Positions 57,364-64,000 of a DNA stretch of 64,000 nucleotides are shown here, piece by piece. The DNA comes from Ammonifex thiophilus (GTDB lineage Bacteria; Bacillota; Desulfotomaculia; Desulfotomaculales; Ammonificaceae). Each line of letters starts with the position of its first letter. Position 1 is the stretch's first letter. Below the pieces are notes generated by a model. It had not been told where the DNA came from. It made no database searches and saw nothing but the letters and a program-made list of their open reading frames with translations. The stretch covers positions 1 to 64,000 of the forward strand of contig NZ_QSLN01000009.1 in assembly GCF_003368535.1 (NCBI RefSeq), written 5' to 3'. A program made the position numbers and the translations under genes.

Positions 57364-58448
57364 AAGCGAGAATGTCTGGAAGCAAGTTTCTGGTCGCGAA
57401 AGTCGTTCTAGGAATCTTTTTGGCGGCCCTTTTGCTAGCGGGGTGCGGGTCTGGTACTAAGGAGACTGGACCGCAGAAGATTCCGGTTAAGGAGCGCTTG
57501 GTTACCGCCAGCGGGCAGGTAGAGGAGCGCGAGGTTCTGATCCCTTCTCCTCCCAGTCGCGTAGTGGTTCTGGGAGGTTACGCGGCGGAGATTATCCAGG
57601 CGCTTGGGGCTGAAAGCAGGGTGGTGGGCATAGACGAGCATACCAAAACCAAGGTACTATGGCCGGAGTACGTGACCAAGTTGCCCAGCGTTGGGCCTTC
57701 TAACACCCCAAGCGTAGAAGGAATTCTGGCTCTTAAGCCCGACCTCGTGATCGAGGGATTTTTGGAGCCCAAAATAAGGGAGCAGTTGGTGACGGCCGGA
57801 ATCCCGGTGCTGAAAATCTATGGCTACAAGACCGAACTTCTGGGAGAAGAGATCCGGACTCTAGGAAAAGTCTTTAAAGCGGAGAAACGAGCCGACGAGT
57901 ACGCCAGCTTTATCGAGCGGCAGTGGAATGAGGTTAAGAAACGCGTGGCTGGTCTTCCGGCTGCTCAAAAGCCCAAGGTTTACTGGGAGTCGAGCCTGGG
58001 GAACTGGAAGACGCACGGAAAGGGATCCGGTGCCCATCCCTTGATCGAGTGGGCTGGGGGAGTAAATTTGGCAGCGGAGCTCGGCACCTCTTACCCCACG
58101 GTTACCCCGGAGTGGGTGGCGGCTAAAAATCCGGACGTCATTATTAAGTATGTGGGAGCTCCGACTATGGGCTGGAAGGGTGATAGTAAGAAACTGGAAG
58201 AGATTCGCCAAGAGATCATGAACCGGCCAGCACTCAAAAACACCAACGCGGTCAAAAACGGCCGGGTTTATCTCATAAGCGATAAAATCACTTGTGCTCC
58301 CCAGGGAGCGGTTGGGATCTATTACCTGGCCAAGTGGTTCCACCCAGAGCTCTTTAAAGATATAGACCCTGGGATATTGCATCGGGATATGCTGAAGCGG
58401 TTTTACGGCGAGGAGTTGAAGGGAATCTGGGTGTATCCCCAGGAATAG
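57360..58448 (+). CDS. metal-chelate/cobalamin-type substrate-binding lipoprotein 3
   Basis: 362 residues from GTG 57360, which overlaps the permease stop (GTGA); ATG 57372 is an alternative. It has lipobox LAGC and a Peripla_BP_2 fold, with AKWFHPELF and GIWVYPQE at the end as in its two paralogues. Its position between permease and ATPase suggests a late duplication. Confidence 0.86.
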   Translation: MKARMSGSKFLVAKVVLGIFLAALLLAGCGSGTKETGPQKIPVKERLVTASGQVEEREVLIPSPPSRVVVLGGYAAEIIQALGAESRVVGIDEHTKTKVLWPEYVTKLPSVGPSNTPSVEGILALKPDLVIEGFLEPKIREQLVTAGIPVLKIYGYKTELLGEEIRTLGKVFKAEKRADEYASFIERQWNEVKKRVAGLPAAQKPKVYWESSLGNWKTHGKGSGAHPLIEWAGGVNLAAELGTSYPTVTPEWVAAKNPDVIIKYVGAPTMGWKGDSKKLEEIRQEIMNRPALKNTNAVKNGRVYLISDKITCAPQGAVGIYYLAKWFHPELFKDIDPGILHRDMLKRFYGEELKGIWVYPQE

Positions 58449-58459
58449 GTGAGGAGAAG

Positions 58460-59281
58460 ATGCGCTTGGAAGTAAGAGGGCTAGGCTTTGCTTATAGCAG
58501 TGTGCCGGCCCTTAGAGACGTGACCTTTGCCGTTCAGTCGGGAGAGGTTTTAGGAATAGTCGGACCCAACGGTTCGGGTAAGAGCACTCTGCTACGCTGC
58601 CTAGCCAAAGTGCTGAAGCCCCATGTCGGTACGGTTTTCCTGGACGGCAAAGACCTGGCCGGCTTGAAAGGCCGGGAAGTGGGGCGCTTGCTGGGATACG
58701 TACCTCCACCGGGCAGCGGACAGGCCTTTCCCTGTACGGTGCTCGAGACTGTGCTTCAGGGGCGCCGTCCTCACCTCACCTGGGGAGTGGGGCCGCGCGA
58801 CCTGGAGGTAGTGACCAGAGCCCTGGCGTATCTGGGCCTTACCGAGCTGGCCGAGCGGCAGCTCAACGAGCTTTCCAGCGGCCAGCGGCAAAAGGTGCTG
58901 ATTGCTCGGGCTCTGGCGCAGGAGCCGGAAGTCTTCTTGCTCGACGAGCCGACGGCCACGCTGGATTTGCGCTACCAGCTGGAGGTTCTGGCCCTCATGC
59001 GGAAGCTAGCCAAGGAGCAAGGATGCGTGGTGGTAATGGTTCTGCATGATCTGGGCTTGGCCAGCCGCTTTTCCGACCGGCTTTTGCTGCTGCACCAGGG
59101 GAGTATTTTCGCGGCCGGAGGCGCCGAGTCTGTACTGACCCCGGAGAACCTGCGGGTAGTGTACGGGGTTGAAGCGGTGGTGACCAAGACTCCCTGGGGC
59201 CTGCAAATAACGCCGGTAGCTCCGGTGTCTTCCAGTGAGAAGGCGCAGGAAAAAGCGAGGGTGGCGGTTAGAAGCCAATGA
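58460..59281 (+). CDS. BtuD/FecE-type ABC ATPase
   Basis: 273 residues. Walker A GPNGSGKS is at 35-42, followed by signature LSSGQ and Walker B VFLLDEP. It energises the adjacent FecCD-type permease. ATG follows GGTGAGGAGA. The stop overlaps the next ATPase start by four bases, tying the importer to the exporter transcript. Confidence 0.92.
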   Translation: MRLEVRGLGFAYSSVPALRDVTFAVQSGEVLGIVGPNGSGKSTLLRCLAKVLKPHVGTVFLDGKDLAGLKGREVGRLLGYVPPPGSGQAFPCTVLETVLQGRRPHLTWGVGPRDLEVVTRALAYLGLTELAERQLNELSSGQRQKVLIARALAQEPEVFLLDEPTATLDLRYQLEVLALMRKLAKEQGCVVVMVLHDLGLASRFSDRLLLLHQGSIFAAGGAESVLTPENLRVVYGVEAVVTKTPWGLQITPVAPVSSSEKAQEKARVAVRSQ

Positions 59282-60138
59282 CAGACCTCAGGGAAGAAGC
59301 GGCTATCGTCATTAGGGGTGTAACTAAAAATTACGGCTCGGTGCAGGCGCTTAAAGGGGTAGATCTTACCGTCAAGCGGGGGGAAATTTTCGGGCTTTTG
59401 GGCCCTAACGGGGCGGGGAAGACCACCCTCATCCGCCTGCTCACCACCCTAGCTCGCCCCTCGGGCGGGGAATTGTGGGTGGGGGGGTATCGGGTGGACC
59501 GCCACCCGGTGGAGGTGAGGCGGCTTATCGGGGTAGTTCCGCAGGTAAACAACCTGGAAAAAGAGCTTACTGGAAGGGAAAATCTGCTTTTGCACGCCCT
59601 TTTGCATCGGCTACCCCGGCAAGAGCGCCGACGCCGAATTGAAGAGCTGTTGGCCTACGTGGGCCTGGAGGAGTGGGCCGACCGCAAGGTGCAGGTATAC
59701 TCCGGAGGCATGGCGCGGCGGCTCTTAATCGCTCGGGCTCTGCTGCACCGGCCCCAGATCCTCTTCTTAGATGAGCCTACCATTGGGCTTGATCCGCCTA
59801 CCCGGCGGCGGATATGGGATCTCGTTCAGCGCTTAAATCAGGAAGGAGTTACCGTTTTTCTCACTACCCATTACATTGAGGAGGCGGAAAGCCTTTGCCA
59901 CCGCGTGGGTGTGATCGACGGGGGGAAGATTATCGCTCTGGGTTCGCCGCGCGAGCTCTGTGCCCGCCTGGGCAGCTTTTGCGTGGAGTTTTTCGCCGGT
60001 GAGGAGACCCGCCGCTTCTTTTTCCCTTCCCGTGCCGAAGCTCGTGCCTACGCCGACAACCTGCCGGGGGATGTCACGGTGCGGCGCACCAACCTGGAAG
60101 ACGTCTTTGTGGAGCTCACCGGTAAAGTTATGGGCTGA
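59278..60138 (+). CDS. ABC-2-type (DrrA-like) ATPase
   Basis: 286 residues. Walker A GPNGAGKT is at 42-49, signature YSGGMARR, and Walker B ILFLDEPTIGLDPPTR. It has the C-terminal domain of DrrA/CcmA-type exporters. It pairs with the two permeases downstream. Start overlaps the importer ATPase stop (ATGA). Substrate unknown. Confidence 0.9.
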   Translation: MTDLREEAAIVIRGVTKNYGSVQALKGVDLTVKRGEIFGLLGPNGAGKTTLIRLLTTLARPSGGELWVGGYRVDRHPVEVRRLIGVVPQVNNLEKELTGRENLLLHALLHRLPRQERRRRIEELLAYVGLEEWADRKVQVYSGGMARRLLIARALLHRPQILFLDEPTIGLDPPTRRRIWDLVQRLNQEGVTVFLTTHYIEEAESLCHRVGVIDGGKIIALGSPRELCARLGSFCVEFFAGEETRRFFFPSRAEARAYADNLPGDVTVRRTNLEDVFVELTGKVMG

Positions 60139-60153
60139 GGGGGTTGAGGCGTT

Positions 60154-60876
60154 TTGGGCTGGGTACCCTTGGTGCTGGCCATGGGGTTGGTATGGCGGCG
60201 GCGCTGGTGGCGCTTCCTGCTAGGGGGACTAAACCGCCCTCTTATTTTCTTGGCCCTCTTTGCCTGGAACTTCGGTCCTTCCCACCAGTATCTCCTTTTC
60301 CTGGTTCCAGGCCTGGTGGCCATGGCGGCGGTCAGCGCCAGCTACGGCGATCTGGTGAACTGGTTCACCCTGCGCCGCACTTATTTCCGGGTGCTGGACG
60401 AGTACCTGCTAGCTCCCATCTCTACCAACAGCCTGCTCTGGGGGCACGTGGTGGCCGGGGGGTTAAAAGGGCTGGTGGTGGCCACTCTGGTCTACACCGT
60501 GGCCTGGCTGGCGGTGCGGGAATTTCACTTCTCGCTTCTCTTCTGGGTGCAGTTGGCGATCGTGTGCCTGCTCTTCGCCTCTCTGGCGGTGGCGGTGGCC
60601 ATGGTGGCCAACGGCGACCGGCAGGTGCTGGTTTTTTCCAACCTGGTGGTTTTTCCTATGACCTTCTTCTGCGGCACCTTTTTCCCCGTGGAACATCTGC
60701 CCGGCGCTTTAGCCACTCTTAGCTGGTTTCTTCCTCTCACCGCCGCCACCTACAACCTGCGTCTCCTGGCGGTGGAGGCGAGCTGCCGTTGGAGCTGGTT
60801 GGGCCAAAGCCTGGCTTGGTGTCTCGCCTTTTACCTTCTAGCCTACCTTTTGCTGGTTTGGAGGCGGCAGGAATGA
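60154..60876 (+). CDS. ABC-2-type permease A
   Basis: 240 residues with about six membrane segments. The ABC-2 signature around FPMTFFCGTFFPVEHLP and LPLTAATYNLRLL is visible. TTG start. The stop overlaps the second permease start. It probably forms a heterodimer with permease B. Confidence 0.85.
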   Translation: MGWVPLVLAMGLVWRRRWWRFLLGGLNRPLIFLALFAWNFGPSHQYLLFLVPGLVAMAAVSASYGDLVNWFTLRRTYFRVLDEYLLAPISTNSLLWGHVVAGGLKGLVVATLVYTVAWLAVREFHFSLLFWVQLAIVCLLFASLAVAVAMVANGDRQVLVFSNLVVFPMTFFCGTFFPVEHLPGALATLSWFLPLTAATYNLRLLAVEASCRWSWLGQSLAWCLAFYLLAYLLLVWRRQE

Positions 60877-61619
60877 GGGACTGGTTCCCCATAGTCTGGG
60901 AGGAGATGCTCACCTGGCGCCATCGCTTCTGGTTTTACTTAATCACCTACACTCTTTCCCCCCTGATCTTCCTCCTTTCCTTCGGCTTGGGGGTAGGTTA
61001 CCGCTTCCGCCTTATGCTGCCCGGAAATGTGAGCTACCTGGAGTTTCTGGTGCCCGGCATCGTGGCCCTGGCCGTTTTCAACAACGCCGTTTCCTCGGTA
61101 ATCATTCGGCTCTTTTATAGTCGCCTCTTTTTTAGAACCTTCGAGGCTTACCGCCTGGCGCCGGTTTCTAACTTCGCCTTGTGGTGGGGCTTCGTCCTCA
61201 CGGGAGCTTTACGGGGGCTTTTCGCCGGGCTTATCGTCCTTTTGCTGGCGCTGCTCCTGGTTCCTGGGATAAGGCTTCCCTGGCCACTCCTCTTCTGGTT
61301 GCCGCTGGCGGCCATTGTTTGTAGTTCTTTTGGGGTCTTTCTGGGCTTCTGTCTCCGCTCTTTTGACGACCAGGCCCTGATCAACGAGTTTCTTCTCATC
61401 CCCATGAGCTTTTTCTCCGGGACTCTGGCCGCCCTGGACCGCCTGCCTCCCTTTTTGCAGAAGCTTATCTGGCTTTCCCCGCTGACGCCGGTCACCCAGG
61501 CTCTGCGCCACGTTTTCGCTTGCAAGCCTGTTCCCTTCTCCCTTATGGTTCTGCTGGCTGCTTGGCTGGTTCTTTTCGGACTACTTTCTTGGTGGCGCCT
61601 GATGAGGCAGGAAGATTAA
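60873..61619 (+). CDS. ABC-2-type permease B
   Basis: 248 residues from ATG 60873, which overlaps the permease A stop (ATGA). About six membrane segments are present, with the same ABC-2 signature pattern (IPMSFFSGTLAALDRLP, then LSPLTPVTQALRHV). It is a divergent paralogue of permease A. Last gene of the cobN-ABC run. Confidence 0.87.
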   Translation: MRDWFPIVWEEMLTWRHRFWFYLITYTLSPLIFLLSFGLGVGYRFRLMLPGNVSYLEFLVPGIVALAVFNNAVSSVIIRLFYSRLFFRTFEAYRLAPVSNFALWWGFVLTGALRGLFAGLIVLLLALLLVPGIRLPWPLLFWLPLAAIVCSSFGVFLGFCLRSFDDQALINEFLLIPMSFFSGTLAALDRLPPFLQKLIWLSPLTPVTQALRHVFACKPVPFSLMVLLAAWLVLFGLLSWWRLMRQED

Positions 61620-61622
61620 TAG

Positions 61623-61655
61623 GCCCTGTTTGCCCGAATACCGGGCAAACAGGGC
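61623..61655. terminator. strong hairpin between convergent genes
   Basis: GCCCTGTTTGCCCG (61623-61636) pairs perfectly over 14 bp with CGGGCAAACAGGGC (61642-61655). It separates the ABC exporter operon from the minus-strand DUF1540 gene and may serve both. Neither side has a clean T-run. Confidence 0.6.
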
Positions 61656-61665
61656 ATGGATGCCT

Positions 61666-61815
61666 TTAACTCTTTTTCTTAAAGGTCTCGCAGCGGGTGT
61701 GACTGGAAGTAGAGGCGCTGGCAGTGTTATCCCTTTCCACCTGGATCATGGGCGCATTACAGCGCATCCCTTCGTTGTAGTGGCACTCGGAGACACTGCA
61801 CTTGATATCGGGCAT
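61666..61815 (-). CDS. DUF1540 small cysteine-rich protein
   Basis: 49 residues, MPDIKCSVSECHYNEGMRC then NAPMIQV. The spacing C-x4-C-x7-C and a later RCETF Cys match the DUF1540 domain, a short family common in spore-forming Clostridia with a probable metal-binding fold and no known function. AAGGAGGTGTG lies just before the ATG, an excellent ribosome site. Monocistronic. Confidence 0.85.
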   Translation of the reverse strand: MPDIKCSVSECHYNEGMRCNAPMIQVERDNTASASTSSHTRCETFKKKS

Positions 61816-62013
61816 GGTTCACACCTCCTTTACCTTCGTCCTTCTGCTGCTTAATCTTTCCTACCCACCGTTTCTTTATGCGTCTCGTTTCTTTTCCTTT
61901 CGCTACGAAAAAGTATTTTCGCACGAGGGCCCTAGAATCGGTTTACCTTGGGCAGTTAGTGTGCTAAGATAATTTAAGCAATGGTAGGTGAAGAGGGGAT
62001 GGAGGGGTAGGTC

Positions 62014-62745
62014 TTGCAAACGGCGGAGCTCGTCTCGGCCCTGGTTAAATGGTTAAGAGAGCAGTTAGAAGAGACCGGGCAGAAGGGTTTTGTGGTGGGG
62101 CTAAGTGGGGGTATAGACTCTTCGGTGGCGGCGGTTCTTTGCAAGCGGGCCTGTCCGGACCACACTCTGGGAGTGATCATGCCCTGTCATAGTAGCCCCC
62201 AAGATGCCGAAGACGCCGAGCTTTTGGCCCGCACTTTCGACATTCCTTACGTAAAAGTGAATCTCGACGCCATATACGCTCAACTGGCGGAACTTCTAAC
62301 GGGCAAGCGCTTCGAAGAGCTCGATCACCGCACCATTACCTTGTCCAATCTCAAGCCCCGCTTGCGTATGACCGTGCTTTACTTTTTCGCCAACGACCGG
62401 CAGTATCTGGTGGTGGGCACGGGCAACCGCTGCGAGCTCACCATTGGCCACTTCACCAAGTTCGGGGACGGAGCGGCGGACATCATGCCCTTGGCCAATT
62501 TGTTAAAGTTTCAGGTGCAGGAGATTGCCCGCTACTTGGGAATACCCGAAAGGATCATTGCTCGACCCCCTTCCCCGGGGCTCTGGGAGGGGCAGACCGA
62601 TGCGGAGGAGATGGGGTTTACATACGAGGAGCTCGACCGTTATATTCTTTACGGGGAAGCTTCTCCGGAGGTGAAAGAGCGGATCGAGAGCCTCAAGGCC
62701 AAGCACCGGCACAAGCTTTTTCCTCCATTAACTCCGCCTTTTTAA
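62014..62745 (+). CDS. nadE: NH3-dependent NAD+ synthetase
   Basis: 243 residues, single-domain form without a glutaminase part. The PP-loop SGGIDS is at 31-36, followed by [22 protein letters not shown] and the [18 protein letters not shown] loop. It amidates deamido-NAD. The TTG start follows GGAGGGGTAGG. A weak promoter (TTTACC, 17 bases, TAAGAT, about 61943-61971) precedes it. Confidence 0.94.
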   Translation: MQTAELVSALVKWLREQLEETGQKGFVVGLSGGIDSSVAAVLCKRACPDHTLGVIMPCHSSPQDAEDAELLARTFDIPYVKVNLDAIYAQLAELLTGKRFEELDHRTITLSNLKPRLRMTVLYFFANDRQYLVVGTGNRCELTIGHFTKFGDGAADIMPLANLLKFQVQEIARYLGIPERIIARPPSPGLWEGQTDAEEMGFTYEELDRYILYGEASPEVKERIESLKAKHRHKLFPPLTPPF

Positions 62746-62770
62746 GGCTAGTTCCGGGTTGGTGAGAAGG

Positions 62771-63529
62771 ATGGCAGGGCACTCTAAGTGGGCACAGATC
62801 AAACGCAAGAAAGCCAAAGTGGACGCCGAGCGCGGCAAAATATTTACCAAGCTTTCCCGGGAAATTATGGTGGCCGTGCGTATGGGAGGGGGGGATCCGG
62901 AGGCCAACCCGCGGTTGCGGGCGGCTATCGACCGGGCCCGGGAAGCCAATATCCCTATGGAGAATATCAAGCGGGCCATCCAGAAAGCTCTAGGGGAAGG
63001 AGCGGGGGAAAAGTACGAGGAGGTCTTTTACGAAGGTTACGGCCCTGGTGGAGTGGCTTTGCTTATCCGCACCACTACCAACAACCGCAACCGCACTGCC
63101 GCCGAGGTCCGGCACATTCTGAGCAAGTTCGGCGGGAGCCTGGGCGAGGCCGGATGCGTTTCCTGGCTCTTCCGTTCCCAGGGACTTATAACGGTGCGTA
63201 AGGACAGTGGCTTCTCGGAGGAAGACTTGCTCCTTTTGGCCATGGAGGCTGGAGCCAATGACCTGCAAGAGACGGAGGATACCTTTGAAATCATAACCGC
63301 CCCCGAAGACCTGGCTAGGGTGAAGCAGAAGCTTCAGGAGCAGGGGGTCCCGGTGGAAGCGGCGGAGCTGACCCTCCTTCCCCAGACCACCGTGCCGCTG
63401 GAAGGGGAGGAGGCGGTGAAAGTTTTGCGCCTGGTGCAGGCGCTGGAGGATCTTGACGACGTGGAGGAGGTCTACGCCAACTTCGATATACCCTCCACTT
63501 TGATGGAAGAGGTCTCGGCCCGCGTTTAG
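62771..63529 (+). CDS. yebC: YebC/PmpR-family protein
   Basis: 252 residues from ATG 62771. [43 protein letters not shown] in part, and the GPGGVALLI and CVSWLF motifs identify the family, which acts as a transcriptional regulator and, in recent reports, in translation of proline-rich stretches. It lies upstream of a BofC-like gene, as in related Clostridia. Confidence 0.94.
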   Translation: MAGHSKWAQIKRKKAKVDAERGKIFTKLSREIMVAVRMGGGDPEANPRLRAAIDRAREANIPMENIKRAIQKALGEGAGEKYEEVFYEGYGPGGVALLIRTTTNNRNRTAAEVRHILSKFGGSLGEAGCVSWLFRSQGLITVRKDSGFSEEDLLLLAMEAGANDLQETEDTFEIITAPEDLARVKQKLQEQGVPVEAAELTLLPQTTVPLEGEEAVKVLRLVQALEDLDDVEEVYANFDIPSTLMEEVSARV

Positions 63530-63544
63530 GGGGATTTTAGTGAG

Positions 63545-63574
63545 GTATAAAATACGGTCCGGCGGCGCATAATT
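63545..63574 (+). promoter_or_regulatory. candidate forespore (sigma-F/sigma-G) promoter
   Basis: GTATAA (63545-63550), 17 bases, CATAATT (63568-63574) fits the Bacillus sigma-G pattern (GnATAR, 17-18, CATnnTA) except for the last base. It lies 40 bases before a BofC-like gene, whose B. subtilis counterpart is made in the forespore. Confidence 0.45.
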
Positions 63575-63614
63575 GGTGTTGCGTTAAGGATTTATATAGA
63601 AAAGGAGGATATTT

Positions 63615-64000
63615 ATGGCTCAAAAGCGCCGTTGGACCAGAATCCTGCTACTATCCCTGGCTCTAGCGGCCCTGGTAGGGGTGGCTTGCTGGGGAGGGAC
63701 GCGGGCTGCCAAGGTTTGGAACGCCTGGCGCAGCCCTGTAGTGGGGCCCCAGACCCTGGTGACGGTGGAACGGGTCTATCTCTGCGGAGAGCGAGAGCTG
63801 GTACAGGAGGGGCCGGCTCCGCCAGAGTGGCAGGGGCTTCGGGCCGAGGCTTTGCTCCAGCGCTTCCCGGCAGAGGAAGGGTGGCGGCACACCCTTAACC
63901 TCCCAGTGAGCGTGCGCCTGGTCCAGGAGGTAAACGAACTCTGCCCCCGCTGCCGTTCTTATCGCCACTTAGGGATAAAGGACGGTTATCTGGCGGTTTT
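63615..64000 (+). CDS. BofC-like C-terminal-domain protein (partial)
   Basis: The first 128 residues are visible and the gene runs off the window. An N-terminal signal or membrane segment (about 9-26) is followed by an extracytoplasmic part. CPRC (110-113) followed by HLGIKDGYLAV matches the BofC C-terminal domain, found in spore formers, where BofC tunes the SpoIVB protease that signals sigma-K. AAAGGAGG precedes ATG 63615. Its place after yebC is typical in related Clostridia, from memory. Confidence 0.72.
   Translation, partial: MAQKRRWTRILLLSLALAALVGVACWGGTRAAKVWNAWRSPVVGPQTLVTVERVYLCGERELVQEGPAPPEWQGLRAEALLQRFPAEEGWRHTLNLPVSVRLVQEVNELCPRCRSYRHLGIKDGYLAV

Overview
The window is chromosomal DNA from an endospore-forming, probably thermophilic Firmicute (Clostridia). 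The evidence seen directly is a complete spoIIIAA-AH operon, CwlD-, YlxY-, YmxH- and BofC-like sporulation proteins, RNase J, high G+C content, and many TTG and GTG starts behind strong AGGAGG-type ribosome sites. A relative of Ammonifex or Moorella is an inference from gene content and order. No CRISPR array, phage or insertion sequence was seen.

Layout: 1-1048 is the end of an rRNA operon (23S 3' part, 5S, tRNA-Asn, terminator). 1207-3681 holds two exported proteins. 3908-7484 holds a lactate-permease-family transporter, a DUF2148 protein, CobT and a small coiled-coil protein. 7566-12504 is the spoIIIA operon, which builds the mother-cell channel of the feeding-tube apparatus. 12611-16792 holds RNase J, a 58-residue membrane protein, an NDUFA9-like reductase and a membrane glycosyltransferase. 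16864-23310 holds hisS-aspS, a Na/phosphate symporter, an M20 peptidase and an acetyltransferase. 23468-26686 holds thrS, a regulator with three tandem XRE domains, and thioredoxin. 26852-35136 is the classical rimP-nusA-rnpM-ylxQ-infB-rbfA-nrnA-truB-ribF-rpsO translation cluster. 35204-40701 continues with pnp, ylxY, cwlD, an M16 peptidase and dut.

Two regions look accessory. The first is a six-gene minus-strand operon (45151-40707) with a regulator gene upstream at 45496-46119. It sits between dut and the ymxH neighbourhood and is visibly poorer in G+C (27 of 60 at 42001-42060 against 38 of 60 at 36001-36060, counted by hand). It encodes four small secreted proteins with TasA/camelysin-type signal peptides, a SipW-type signal peptidase fused to a long multi-membrane domain, and a DUF5305 membrane protein. 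The regulator is NarL-type and lacks the phospho-acceptor aspartate. This is the best candidate for an undescribed surface-fibre or matrix system.

The second (50058-61619) starts with a tandem repeat containing a palindrome and a leader with mutually exclusive hairpins. It continues with a CobN-type chelatase, three paralogous metal/cobalamin-type binding lipoproteins around one permease and one ATPase, and then an ABC-2 exporter. It looks like a metal-chelate or corrinoid uptake and handling locus without the usual chelatase partner subunits.

The window ends with a DUF1540 mini-protein, nadE, yebC and the start of a BofC-like gene, which is preceded by a sequence resembling a forespore sigma-factor promoter.
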